44,185 bases of DNA from an uncultured Collinsella sp. (GTDB taxonomy: Bacteria > Actinomycetota > Coriobacteriia > Coriobacteriales > Coriobacteriaceae): contig CABVAO010000012.1 in NCBI GenBank assembly GCA_902496335.1, forward strand, positions 1-44,185, read 5' to 3'. The first letter of the stretch is position 1; each line of letters starts with the position of its first letter. The position numbers and the translations under genes are program-made. Below, piece after piece: positions 16,757 to 24,651 of the stretch. The notes beneath the pieces were generated by a model. That model had not been told where the DNA came from. It saw nothing but the letters and a program-made list of their open reading frames with translations, and made no database searches.

Positions 16757-16800
16757 AAGGCCCCCGAGCAGCTTATTAAAGTGCTCGGGGGCCTTTTAAT
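16757..16800 (+). terminator. Intrinsic terminator after the penicillin-binding protein gene
   Basis: Fourteen-base stem AAGGCCCCCGAGCA / TGCTCGGGGGCCTT followed by T-rich sequence. Confidence 0.93.
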
Positions 16801-16841
16801 TTAAAGTGACCTGGTGGACGGTCTTTATACCGGCAAACAAA

Positions 16842-16873
16842 GGGGGGGGTACCGACCAACGTCGATACCCCTT
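16842..16873 (-). terminator. Hairpin after argR, possible terminator
   Basis: GGGGTACCGAC pairs with GTCGATACCCC at 10 of 11 bases, with loop CAAC. On the minus strand it is followed by a C run and then TTTGTTT. Includes an eight-G homopolymer (16842-16849) that could vary in length. Confidence 0.6.
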
Positions 16874-16921
16874 ACAAGCCACCATGTCACGCGCACAGTG
16901 CCGAGCGCACGACCCGCACGC

Positions 16922-17359
16922 CTACTTGCGAGAATTGCTCAGCTTATTGATCAGCGCCTCAAGACGCTCGCCGTCCTCGGCCGTCTGGGCAATAACCAAA
17001 ATCGTATCGTTGCCGGCAAGCGAGCCAAGCACATCGGGCAACTCTGCCGCATCAACGGCGGCGGCGATGCCGGAAGCCGTGCCAGGCTGAGCCTTGATCA
17101 TAACCAGATTATCGGTACGCAGAACGCCCGTTACAAGCTCGGAAACCATACGCTGCAGGTGCAGGTCCTCTGCCAGAACATAGATGCCCTCAGGGAGCTT
17201 ACGCAGCCCCATGTCGGCAATATCGCGAGAGACAGTCGCCTGCGTGCAATCAAAGCCCATAGCGCGGAGCTCATCGACCAGCACGCGCTGCGTGCGGACG
17301 TCCTTATTGCGCACAATATCTCTAATGGCATCCTGGCGCCCATTGCGTTTTTTAGCCAT
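16922..17359 (-). CDS. argR: Arginine repressor
   Basis: 145-residue regulator. The N-terminal winged helix carries RTQRVLVDELRAMGFDCTQATVSRDI, the DNA-recognition segment of the ArgR/AhrC family, and the C-terminal domain carries QPGTASGIAAAVDAAELPDVLGSLAGNDTI, which forms the hexamer and binds arginine. It should repress arginine biosynthesis or activate catabolism in response to arginine. I start at MAKKRNGRQ (17359), with GAGAGGG a few bases upstream; the frame extends 11 codons further without support. No arginine pathway gene is in the window. The spacer upstream holds a striking palindrome pair. Confidence 0.95.
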   Translation of the reverse strand: MAKKRNGRQDAIRDIVRNKDVRTQRVLVDELRAMGFDCTQATVSRDIADMGLRKLPEGIYVLAEDLHLQRMVSELVTGVLRTDNLVMIKAQPGTASGIAAAVDAAELPDVLGSLAGNDTILVIAQTAEDGERLEALINKLSNSRK

Positions 17360-17447
17360 ACAAACCCTCTCTCCAAAAGATGGCGGAGACAATCAATCAG
17401 TGATTGAATAGTTTAACGCTATTTGAAGGCTTTTGTGTATAAGAACG

Positions 17448-17485
17448 CATTTCGAAACAATTCTATGCAAGTTTGTTTCGAAATG
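17448..17485. promoter_or_regulatory. Inverted repeat of CATTTCGAAACA upstream of argR
   Basis: Perfect 12-base arms CATTTCGAAACA (17448-17459) and TGTTTCGAAATG (17474-17485) separated by 14 bases; each arm is itself centred on the palindrome TTTCGAAA. It lies between the end of the glycosyltransferase gene and argR. On the minus strand it has no following T run, so a protein-binding operator is more likely than a terminator. Confidence 0.6.
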
Positions 17486-17491
17486 AGCCGT

Positions 17492-18532
17492 TTAGGCGGT
17501 TTTTGCGCCCGTCCGGTTAAGAAAAGCTGCCAGATGCGTACACATCACGCAGCGCGCGGGCTTGGCGCTGGCGATCGGCCCAAACAACAGACCGAGCCCC
17601 CGATGGTTATCCTTGAGCGCGGCGACCATCTGACGGGTTCGAGGCGCATCGAGCATATCACGCATGCGGGCGGAACGCTCGATTGACGACACCCCATGCG
17701 GGCTCAGACACAAATTCTCGATGCAGGCGACCAGTCCGGCAAAGTAGAACTTTTGGCTTGCCAACTTGAGCCGACCACCGCTGTCTGCTTCCGAGAGTGA
17801 GTCCGCAAGCTCGTCGAGCGCTCGAGTGTCATCGGATACCTTGGCATACATGGTGGGATCAAAGGCATCTGTAAGTTTAGGTGCCGCCGTGTGGAAACAA
17901 GCATCGCCGCAGCCGGACACGCATCGTGTCTGCGAAAGCGCGCATGCCATAAACCCAACTGTGCGAAACACCTTGTCGCACAAAAGGCATGCCTCAAACA
18001 GCGAGCGGCTGTACATCACACCAGAGGTCTGAACGACTAGGCCGCCTAAAATCAACTGAGGCAGCCCGGCCACCATCGAAGATTTGCTATCAATGGAAAT
18101 ATGAGCAGCATCCAAGACGCGCGAATGGCGCTCTCGATGTGCATCATAGCGGTCGAGCGACACCGTGGGGAGCACTATGTCTGCCGTAGTATCGCACGCG
18201 ATATTGACCATCTTGGAAAGGGACTGCGGAGCAAACCACTCATCGGCGTTCATAGCGATGATTTGAGAGCCGCGCGAGGCAGCAAAACCGGCACGAAGAC
18301 AAGCGCCGCGCTTCGCGTCCTCGACGTCAATCAAATCAATATGGATGTCCCTGTCGGCAGCAACTTGAAGCGAATGGCGCACACCGGGCGCAGCATCGCG
18401 GCAGACAACGACAATCTGCAAATCGTAGAGGTCTTGGTTCTGGATACTCTCGAGCGCACGCATCGCATAGCTGGGCGAACCTTCTACCACAAGGATCACC
18501 GAAAGTCGCGGATGCGAGCCACGTCGAACCAA
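17492..18532 (-). CDS. Family 2 glycosyltransferase
   Basis: 346-residue GT-A fold enzyme: the N-terminus PRLSVILVVEGSPSYAMRALESIQNQ is the usual GT2 nucleotide-sugar-binding start, and MNADEWF (about 94-100) occupies the place of the metal-binding DxD motif. No membrane helix is seen, so it is probably cytosolic or peripheral. Donor and acceptor are unknown; no other glycan genes are adjacent. The only start that keeps the GT2 N-terminus is TTG at 18532, with GAGAGGA 8 bases upstream. A 13-codon reading frame (MNDSLIHCCREDG) starting with ATG ends one base before that TTG and could couple translation. Confidence 0.8.
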   Translation of the reverse strand: MVRRGSHPRLSVILVVEGSPSYAMRALESIQNQDLYDLQIVVVCRDAAPGVRHSLQVAADRDIHIDLIDVEDAKRGACLRAGFAASRGSQIIAMNADEWFAPQSLSKMVNIACDTTADIVLPTVSLDRYDAHRERHSRVLDAAHISIDSKSSMVAGLPQLILGGLVVQTSGVMYSRSLFEACLLCDKVFRTVGFMACALSQTRCVSGCGDACFHTAAPKLTDAFDPTMYAKVSDDTRALDELADSLSEADSGGRLKLASQKFYFAGLVACIENLCLSPHGVSSIERSARMRDMLDAPRTRQMVAALKDNHRGLGLLFGPIASAKPARCVMCTHLAAFLNRTGAKTA

Positions 18533-18693
18533 GTTATCCGTCCTCTCGACAGCAGTGAATCAAACTGTCGTTCATGGTACACCCCGGCAATAAAAGCAAT
18601 GAGACACCGGTTGTATTGCACGCCAAGAACAGATGTTGCACACGCGCAGCCCACAGATGACAGGTGCCGACGCACGACGCGCCGAGCCCTCCC

Positions 18694-19518
18694 CTAGTCG
18701 AGCACGACAAGCTCGGCGGGATCGTAATCCACGCCCATAAACGTAAGGCCGCAGGCAGGAGCCGTGGGGCCCGCAGCGGTACGGTCGCAAGCATCGATGA
18801 CCTCACGCATCCACTCGGGTTCACGGCGATGCATGCCAATCTCGACAAGCGTGCCCACGATCGTACGGACCATCGAATGCAGGAACGCATTGCCCTCGAT
18901 GGTAAACGTCAGGATGTCCTCGCCAAACGCAATCTCATGGCCAAACTCGGCACGCATCACGCAGCGGTGCGTGGGCTTGCCCACGGCAGACGCCACCTTG
19001 CAAAAGCTCTTGAAGTCCTGCTCGCCCAGCAGCGCGGGACAGGCCGCAGACATCGCCTCAACATCCAATGGGTAGCGATGCCACCACACCGCACCGCGCG
19101 AAAGCACAGGGCGCGCGTCGCGATCGGCAATACGGTACGTATACGTACGGGAACGCGCATCAAAGCGTGCAGAAAAGCCTTTACGGGCCTTGTAGACCTC
19201 GTTTATGGCGATATCTTTGAGCAGGAGGGCATCCATAGCCCTCAGCCACCTACGGCGCGTCAAAGCCAACTCAGCGTCCGTTACGGGCACGCTGATAAAC
19301 TGTGCCACCGCATGCACGCCGGCATCGGTACGTCCCGCACACGTCAGGTCGATCGGACGGCGCAGGAGCGTCTCAATAGCTCGACGTAGCTCACCCGCAA
19401 CCGTCGTCTGTCCCGGCTGCTCGGCAAATCCGCTATACGACGAGCCATCATAGGCCACGCGAAATACGAGCGTGGCGTCAAGCTCGGAAATCGAATTGAA
19501 ATCAGACGGCGCAGTCAT
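18694..19518 (-). CDS. truA: tRNA pseudouridine synthase A
   Basis: 274-residue enzyme isomerising uridines 38-40 in the tRNA anticodon arm. The catalytic aspartate is D65 in AGRTDAGVHA, and RVAYDGSSYSGFAEQPG and the C-terminal FLHSMVRTIVGTLVEIG segment are hallmarks of the family. Start at 19518, with GGGAG 4-5 bases upstream; a TTG five codons earlier is less likely. truA often follows rplQ at the end of the alpha operon, as here, but a strong terminator separates them, so read-through or a separate promoter is needed. Confidence 0.95.
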   Translation of the reverse strand: MTAPSDFNSISELDATLVFRVAYDGSSYSGFAEQPGQTTVAGELRRAIETLLRRPIDLTCAGRTDAGVHAVAQFISVPVTDAELALTRRRWLRAMDALLLKDIAINEVYKARKGFSARFDARSRTYTYRIADRDARPVLSRGAVWWHRYPLDVEAMSAACPALLGEQDFKSFCKVASAVGKPTHRCVMRAEFGHEIAFGEDILTFTIEGNAFLHSMVRTIVGTLVEIGMHRREPEWMREVIDACDRTAAGPTAPACGLTFMGVDYDPAELVVLD

Positions 19519-19552
19519 GGGCGCTCCCAACAAACAAGCAACGGTATCGCGA

Positions 19553-19584
19553 CAAAAAAAGAGGGGTACGCGAACGTACCCCTC
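19553..19584 (-). terminator. Terminator of the ribosomal protein operon
   Basis: Ten-base perfect stem GAGGGGTACG / CGTACCCCTC with a 4-base loop, followed on the minus strand by seven T. It lies between rplQ and truA. Confidence 0.93.
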
Positions 19585-19610
19585 GAATATAGCCTATGCA
19601 GACGGATTGT

Positions 19611-20078
19611 CTACTCAGCGGTCTCCTCAGCAGGAGCCTCCTCGGCAGCCTCGACCTTCTTGGGAGCAGCGGCCTTCTTGGGGGCCGGAGCAGCCTTCTT
19701 AGCCTTAGGCGTGCAAGGCTCGGTGACGAGCTCCATGATAACGATGGGAGCGTTGTCGCCCTTGCGGTTACCGAGCTTCATGATGCGGGTGTAACCGCCG
19801 TTGCGGTCCTGCCACATGCCCTGAGCAGCCTTGTCGAAGATCTCGGCAACGAGCTGCTTATCGCCGAGCTTGGCGATAGCCAGACGACGAGAGTGCAGGT
19901 CGCCCTTCTTGGCCCAGGTGATGATCGGATCGACGACCGAACGCAGCGCCTTAGCGCGGGTCTCGGTGGTCTTGATGCGGTCGTTCTCGAAGAGGGCCTT
20001 AGCAAGGCTCTTCTTCATGGCCTTGGTGTGGCTCGCATCGGTGCCGAGCTTCAGGCCCTTCTTAACGTTATGACGCAT
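19611..20078 (-). CDS. rplQ: Ribosomal protein L17
   Basis: 155-residue large-subunit protein. The core (about 1-118) begins MRHNVKKGLKLGTDASHTKAMKKSL and contains the family's RAKALRSVVDPIITWAKKGD region. The last 35 residues are a low-complexity Lys/Ala/Pro then Glu-rich extension, common in actinobacterial L17. Last gene of the cluster, 30 bases after rpoA. Confidence 0.97.
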   Translation of the reverse strand: MRHNVKKGLKLGTDASHTKAMKKSLAKALFENDRIKTTETRAKALRSVVDPIITWAKKGDLHSRRLAIAKLGDKQLVAEIFDKAAQGMWQDRNGGYTRIMKLGNRKGDNAPIVIMELVTEPCTPKAKKAAPAPKKAAAPKKVEAAEEAPAEETAE

Positions 20079-20108
20079 GGTCTAGTTTCTCCTCAAATAT
20101 GCGAAGCA

Positions 20109-21050
20109 TTAAGCCTTCAGGCTCAGGCCCATGGACTCAAGCTTGTCCTTCACTTCCTCGATCGACTTAACACCGAAGTTACGGATGTTGAGCAGATCGT
20201 TCTCCGAGAACTCAACGAGCTGACGGACCGAGTGAATGCTGGCGCGCTTAAGGCAGTTGTAAGAACGGACGGAAAGGTCCAGATCCTCGATCTGCTTGTC
20301 CAGCTCAGCGTTGTCGTTGGTGACCTCGGGAGCGAAGATCGAAGCCTCCTCCTCGACCTCGGGGGTCTCGGCAAGGTTCATAAAGGCAGCCATATGCTGG
20401 TTAATGATATTGGCAGCCTGGACCACGGCGTCGCGCGGGGCGATGGAGCCGTTGGTCTCGATCTCGAGGACAAGGCGGTCGTAGTCGGTGTGCTGACCGA
20501 CACGGCAAGCCTCAACGAGCTTGGCGCAACGGGAAACCGGCGAGTACAGCGAGTCGACGTGGATCACACCGATGGGATCGTTGTCGCGTTTGTTGGCCTC
20601 GCCAGAAACATAGCCGCGGCCATAGCCGATGCGCATGCTCATGGTGAGATGGCCACCCTCGGTGAGCGTAGCGATGTGCTGCTCGGGGTTGACCAGCTCA
20701 AACTCGGACGGAATAAAGAAGTCCGCACCGGTGACCTCGCAGGGGCCGTCAACCGAAATGGTGGCGGTCGCCTCGTCGGTCGTGCCGAGAGCCCTGAAGA
20801 CAAGACCCTTGACATTCAGGACGATGTCGGTGACATCCTCGACCATGTTAGGGATGGTCATGAACTCGTGCTGCGCGCCATCGATCTGAATAGCCTCGAC
20901 GGCGGCACCCTCGAGCGAGGACAGAAGAACGCGACGAAGGGAGTTACCCAGCGTATCGCCGTAGCCACGCTCGAGCGGCTCGACGGAGACACGAGCAGAC
21001 GTCTCGTTGATCTCTTCGACCTGAACCTGAGGCCTAATGAATTCTGACAT
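20109..21050 (-). CDS. rpoA: RNA polymerase alpha subunit
   Basis: 313-residue subunit that nucleates RNA polymerase assembly. The N-terminal dimerisation domain (about 1-230) has LERGYGDTLGNSLRRVLLSS. After an acidic linker, the C-terminal domain (about 250-310) has RSYNCLKRASIHSVRQLVEFSENDLLNIRNFG, which contacts UP elements and activators. GGAGG precedes the ATG. Between rpsD and rplQ, the normal alpha-operon position. Confidence 0.98.
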   Translation of the reverse strand: MSEFIRPQVQVEEINETSARVSVEPLERGYGDTLGNSLRRVLLSSLEGAAVEAIQIDGAQHEFMTIPNMVEDVTDIVLNVKGLVFRALGTTDEATATISVDGPCEVTGADFFIPSEFELVNPEQHIATLTEGGHLTMSMRIGYGRGYVSGEANKRDNDPIGVIHVDSLYSPVSRCAKLVEACRVGQHTDYDRLVLEIETNGSIAPRDAVVQAANIINQHMAAFMNLAETPEVEEEASIFAPEVTNDNAELDKQIEDLDLSVRSYNCLKRASIHSVRQLVEFSENDLLNIRNFGVKSIEEVKDKLESMGLSLKA

Positions 21051-21082
21051 GTATTACCTCCAGCCTCAGCAGCCCGGATGGA

Positions 21083-21679
21083 CTACTTAGAGTAGAGCTC
21101 GACGATGAGCTGCTCGTTGATATCACCGCTGATCTGCTCACGCGTCGGCAGAGCGAGCACGTTACCAGACAGCTTCTCGATATCGACCTCGAGCCAGCCA
21201 GGAACCTCAAAGCGCTCGGAGGAAATCAGGGCCTCCTTGATGGGGAGGAGGTCACGGAACTTCTCGCCGACAGCGACGACGTCGCCGGCCTTGACGCGGT
21301 AGGACGGGATGTCCACGCGCTTGCCGTTCACGGTGAAGTGACCATGACGGACGGACTGACGAGCCTCTTTGCGGGTGCGGGCGAAGCCAAGACGGAAGAC
21401 GACGTTGTCGAGGCGAGACTCAAGGATGATCATGAGGTTCTCACCGGTGACGCCGTTCATCTTGCGGGCCTTGTTGAAGTAGCCGTGGAACTGCTTCTCC
21501 AGAACGCCATAGATGAACTTGACCTTCTGCTTCTCGCGCAGCTGCATGCCGTACTCAGATTCCTTGCGACGGCGCTTGGGCTGACGGATAGATTCCTTCT
21601 TGCTGCTGTAACCGAGCTCAGCGGGATCGATCCCGAGCTGACGGCAGCGCTTAAGAACAGGAGTCCTGTCGATTGCCAT
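21083..21679 (-). CDS. rpsD: Ribosomal protein S4
   Basis: 198-residue primary 16S rRNA-binding protein of the small subunit. The N-terminus MAIDRTPVLKRCRQLGIDP lacks the zinc-binding cysteines found in some S4 versions (a C- form). The S4 RNA-binding domain with RLDNVVFRLGFARTRKEARQ is at about 90-150. AAAGGA precedes the ATG. Confidence 0.97.
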   Translation of the reverse strand: MAIDRTPVLKRCRQLGIDPAELGYSSKKESIRQPKRRRKESEYGMQLREKQKVKFIYGVLEKQFHGYFNKARKMNGVTGENLMIILESRLDNVVFRLGFARTRKEARQSVRHGHFTVNGKRVDIPSYRVKAGDVVAVGEKFRDLLPIKEALISSERFEVPGWLEVDIEKLSGNVLALPTREQISGDINEQLIVELYSK

Positions 21680-21698
21680 ATTGATACGATCCTTTCAG

Positions 21699-22103
21699 TT
21701 ACACGCGGCGACGCTTCTTGGGGCGGCAGCCGTTGTGCGGAATGGGGGTCTTGTCCTGGATGCTCGAGACCTCGAGGCCAGCAGCCTGGAGGGAGCGGAT
21801 GGCGGTCTCACGACCGGAGCCGGGGCCCTTGACGAAGACGGAAACCTTCTTCATACCGTGCTCCATGGCCTGCTTGGCAGCAGCCTCGGCAGCCATCTGG
21901 GCAGCGAACGGCGTGGACTTACGGGAGCCCTTGAAGCCCACCTGGCCAGCCGACTTCCAGGAAATGACGTTGCCCTGGGGATCGGTGATCGAAACGATCG
22001 TGTTGTTGAACGTAGAACGAATGTGAGCCTGGCCCACGGAAATGTTCTTACGGTCCGCGCGCTTCAGACGGGCAGCGCGAACGTTCTTCTTAGCAGTAGC
22101 CAT
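21699..22103 (-). CDS. rpsK: Ribosomal protein S11
   Basis: 134-residue small-subunit platform protein. Family core THIRSTFNNTIVSITD-like sequence (AHIRSTFNNTIVSITDPQGN) and the C-terminus DKTPIPHNGCRPKKRRRV are diagnostic. AAGGAG lies upstream of the ATG; 14 bases after rpsM. Confidence 0.98.
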   Translation of the reverse strand: MATAKKNVRAARLKRADRKNISVGQAHIRSTFNNTIVSITDPQGNVISWKSAGQVGFKGSRKSTPFAAQMAAEAAAKQAMEHGMKKVSVFVKGPGSGRETAIRSLQAAGLEVSSIQDKTPIPHNGCRPKKRRRV

Positions 22104-22117
22104 CTATCTAGCGCTCC

Positions 22118-22492
22118 TTATTTCTTCTTCTTAGCACCGATCTGACGCTTCGGGCCCTTGCGGGTACGAGCGTTAGTGTGGGTGCGCTGGCCGCGGACCG
22201 GGAGGCCCTTGCGGTGACGAAGGCCGCGGTTGCAGCCGATGTCCATAAGGCGCTTGACGTTCTGGTTGCGCTCACGGCGGAGGTCGCCCTCAACCATGAT
22301 CTGGTTCTTATCGATATAATCGCGGATGGCGTTAACCTCATCCTCGGTGAGGTCCTTAACGCGCGTATCCACGTTAACGTTGCACTCGACGCAAATCTTC
22401 GTCGCAGTGGTGCGGCCGATGCCGTAAATGTAGGTCAGACCGATCTCAACGCGCTTCTCACGCGGGAGGTCGACACCATTAATACGGGCCAA
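22118..22492 (-). CDS. rpsM: Ribosomal protein S13
   Basis: 124-residue protein of the small-subunit head that contacts the P-site tRNA and L5. It begins ARINGVDLPREKRVEIGLTY and ends with the basic KGPKRQIGAKKKK tail. The initiator is TTG (22492), with AGGAG 6 bases upstream; no ATG or GTG is available without losing the conserved N-terminus. Confidence 0.97.
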   Translation of the reverse strand: MARINGVDLPREKRVEIGLTYIYGIGRTTATKICVECNVNVDTRVKDLTEDEVNAIRDYIDKNQIMVEGDLRRERNQNVKRLMDIGCNRGLRHRKGLPVRGQRTHTNARTRKGPKRQIGAKKKK

Positions 22493-22506
22493 CGTAGTCT
22501 CCTCTC

Positions 22507-22620
22507 TTAACCCTGACGCTGCTTATGACGGGGGTTCTCGCAAATGACGAGGACCTTGCCATGGCGCCTAATGATTTTGCACTTATCGCACATCTTCTTG
22601 ACCGAAGGACGTACCTTCAT
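22507..22620 (-). CDS. rpmJ: Ribosomal protein L36
   Basis: 37-residue protein beginning MKVRPSVKKMCDKCK and ending ENPRHKQRQG. The three cysteines and a histidine (CDKC, CENPRH) form the zinc ribbon, so this is the zinc-binding C+ form. It sits between infA and rpsM as usual. Confidence 0.96.
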   Translation of the reverse strand: MKVRPSVKKMCDKCKIIRRHGKVLVICENPRHKQRQG

Positions 22621-22770
22621 CGTTCTTCCTTTCGGTAGCGCTCAAACTACTTCCCTACTATCTACTCGCCCAGCCGCAGGCGTTTAAAACTATGGCTGGT
22701 CTTCACACACAATCCGACCGTAGGTTGAGCTAAGCCTGCAGTCGGAAATGGAGTGCGTGTATGCGTGCCG

Positions 22771-22995
22771 CTATTTGTAGCGATAGGTGATGCGGCCGCG
22801 GGTCAGGTCGTACGGGGAAAGCTCCACGACAACCCTGTCACCGGGGAGAATACGGATGTAATTCATTCGGATCTTGCCAGAAATGTTGCACAGAACCGAA
22901 TGACCGTTCTCGAGCTCGACCTTAAACATGGCGTTGGGCAGCGGTTCCTTTACCGTACCCTCGAGCTCAATTGCGTCTTCCTTCTTCACAAGCAA
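22771..22995 (-). CDS. infA: Translation initiation factor IF-1
   Basis: About 72-74 residues, one OB-fold domain with EGTVKEPLPNAMFKVELENGH and the C-terminal VVVELSPYDLTRGRITYRYK typical of IF-1, which blocks the ribosomal A site during initiation. There is no in-frame ATG: the start is TTG (22995) or GTG (22989), and only a weak GAGAAAG lies upstream. A putative promoter lies about 35 bases upstream. It is separated from map by a 226-base spacer with a large inverted repeat, so it probably heads its own transcript. Confidence 0.93.
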   Translation of the reverse strand: MLVKKEDAIELEGTVKEPLPNAMFKVELENGHSVLCNISGKIRMNYIRILPGDRVVVELSPYDLTRGRITYRYK

Positions 22996-23028
22996 TCATC
23001 TTTCTCTAGAAAACGACAGCGATTAACT

Positions 23029-23057
23029 ATTCTACAACACGTATGCACGCATCGTAA
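23029..23057 (-). promoter_or_regulatory. Putative infA/alpha-operon promoter
   Basis: On the minus strand TTACGA (23057-23052), 17-base spacer, TAGAAT (23034-23029). It lies downstream of the nested hairpin after map and a short distance before infA. Consensus-based prediction. Confidence 0.45.
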
Positions 23058-23093
23058 TAACTTCGTAATGGCTCCACAACTAAGTGGAACTTG

Positions 23094-23230
23094 TTACATT
23101 TGAAATGTAAAACAAAGCCGTTCCCTGATGCCCAAGATCGCCTTGAAATGAGAAGGCATAGACCTTGGGGTCATGCCTTCGAAATTGAAAGGCGAGGTTG
23201 GGCATCAGGGGGCGGCGACTTTTACATTTC
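23094..23230. repeat. Nested inverted-repeat element at the 3' end of map
   Basis: Outer arms GAAATGTAAAA (23102-23112) and TTTTACATTTC (23220-23230) match perfectly. Inside, 22-base arms beginning CCCTGATGCCCAA and ending TTGGGCATCAGGG match at about 18 positions, and the centre holds AAGGCAT...ATGCCTT. The stop codon of map lies in the right outer arm. A further perfect palindrome, TTACATTT-G-AAATGTAA (23094-23110), overlaps the left arm. It could be a large terminator or a MITE-like element. Confidence 0.8.
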
Positions 23231-24010
23231 TCCGCCTTGGAGCGAACACCAAGCACCTTGGGCATCCGTGGTGAGAATCACCGGACCGTCATTGGTAATG
23301 GCGACGGTGTTCTCGTAGTGCGCGGCGGGCAGGTGGTCGTTGGTCGTAACAATCCAACCGTCGGAGCCCGTGCTCACATGGTTGGAACCCATCGTGACCA
23401 TCGGCTCGATGGCAATGACCATGCCGGCCTGGAGGCGAACGCCCCTCCCCTTCTTTCCATAGTTAGGAACGTTGGGGTCCTCGTGCATCACGCGGCCAAT
23501 GCCATGGCCCACATAATCACGAAGCACGCCGTAACCGTGAGACTCGGCGAGGGACTGAACGGCATAACCGACGTCCCCGATATGGTTACCGGGAACAGCC
23601 TGCTCGATGGCAGCCTTAAGGCAATCACGCGTGACCTCGCACAAAGCCTTGGCTTCGGGCGAGGGGGTGCCGACGAAAAACGTCCAAGCGTTATCGCCGA
23701 CCCAACCGTCGACAACGGCTCCCGTATCGATGGAGATGATATCGCCATCGCGCAGGATCATGTCGGGGTTGGGAATACCGTGGACCACGGCATCGTTGAT
23801 CGATGCGCAAATGGTCCCCGGGAACCCGCCGTAACCCTTAAAGGCCGGGGTGCAGCCATGCATGCGGATAATCTGCTCCGCGAGCTGATCGAGCTCAAAA
23901 GTCGAAACGCCGGGACGCACCATGGCTCCAACGTGGCGGAGCGCCATCTTAGATAGCGCTCCTGCCTTCTTCATCTGCTCGATTTGCGTTGCAGACTTAA
24001 TCTTGATCAT
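23222..24010 (-). CDS. map: Methionine aminopeptidase, type I
   Basis: 262-residue cytosolic metalloprotease removing the initiator methionine. The metal ligands of the pita-bread fold are visible: D in SIDTGAVVDG, D in GDNAWTF, H in YVGHGIG, E in AIEPMV and E in AHYENTV. It overlaps adk by 4 bases (ATGA). Its stop codon falls inside the outer arm of a large inverted repeat, which may mark an insertion point or a terminator that has incorporated the stop. Confidence 0.96.
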   Translation of the reverse strand: MIKIKSATQIEQMKKAGALSKMALRHVGAMVRPGVSTFELDQLAEQIIRMHGCTPAFKGYGGFPGTICASINDAVVHGIPNPDMILRDGDIISIDTGAVVDGWVGDNAWTFFVGTPSPEAKALCEVTRDCLKAAIEQAVPGNHIGDVGYAVQSLAESHGYGVLRDYVGHGIGRVMHEDPNVPNYGKKGRGVRLQAGMVIAIEPMVTMGSNHVSTGSDGWIVTTNDHLPAAHYENTVAITNDGPVILTTDAQGAWCSLQGGEM

Positions 24011-24633
24011 AGACCGAGAGCCTCTTTGACATCCCCGTACACGGTCTCGCGAGCCTGGTCACCGTTGACCGACTTGAGCAGACCCTGGCCACGATAGTAG
24101 TCGACGAGCGGGCTCGTGGACTTCTCGTAGACGTCGAGACGGTTCTTGATGGTCTCGGGCTTGTCGTCGTCGCGCTGATACATCTCGCCTGCGCACTTGG
24201 GGCAGGTGGCATCGGCAGCGGTGCCGGTGTAACCGCAGGCGCGGCAGGTGCGACGCGAAGACAGACGATCGATAATGACCTCGGGGGCCACATCGACCAG
24301 AAGGGCACAGTCGATCTCGCGACCCATGGCGGAAAGCTCGGAATCGAGCGTCACAGCCTGGGCGGTGTTGCGCGGGAAGCCGTCGAGGATGAAGCCCTGC
24401 TGGGCGTCATCGGCGGCAAGGCGCTCCTTGACAAGGTCGATCACGAGCTGGTCGGGAACGAGCTCGCCAGCGTCCATGTACTTCTTAGCCTGAATACCAA
24501 GCTCGGTGCCACCCTTGACGGCAGCACGCAGCAGGTCGCCCGTGGAAATATGGGCGACGCCAAACTCGGCGACGAGCTCCTGTGCGACGGTGCCCTTACC
24601 GGCACCCGGAGCTCCGAGCAATACGAGGTTCAT
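24007..24633 (-). CDS. adk: Adenylate kinase
   Basis: 208-residue enzyme interconverting ATP + AMP and 2 ADP. P-loop GAPGAGKGT (7-15), AMP-binding STGDLLRAAV, and FPRNTAQA. The lid contains CRACG and CPKC, four cysteines for a structural zinc as in Gram-positive enzymes. The start is set at the ATG at 24633, with GAGGAGG 7 bases upstream; the TTG two codons earlier is too close to that site. Between secY and map, as in the canonical spc operon. Confidence 0.96.
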   Translation of the reverse strand: MNLVLLGAPGAGKGTVAQELVAEFGVAHISTGDLLRAAVKGGTELGIQAKKYMDAGELVPDQLVIDLVKERLAADDAQQGFILDGFPRNTAQAVTLDSELSAMGREIDCALLVDVAPEVIIDRLSSRRTCRACGYTGTAADATCPKCAGEMYQRDDDKPETIKNRLDVYEKSTSPLVDYYRGQGLLKSVNGDQARETVYGDVKEALGL

Positions 24634-24651
24634 GAGCAATCCTCCTCTAGC

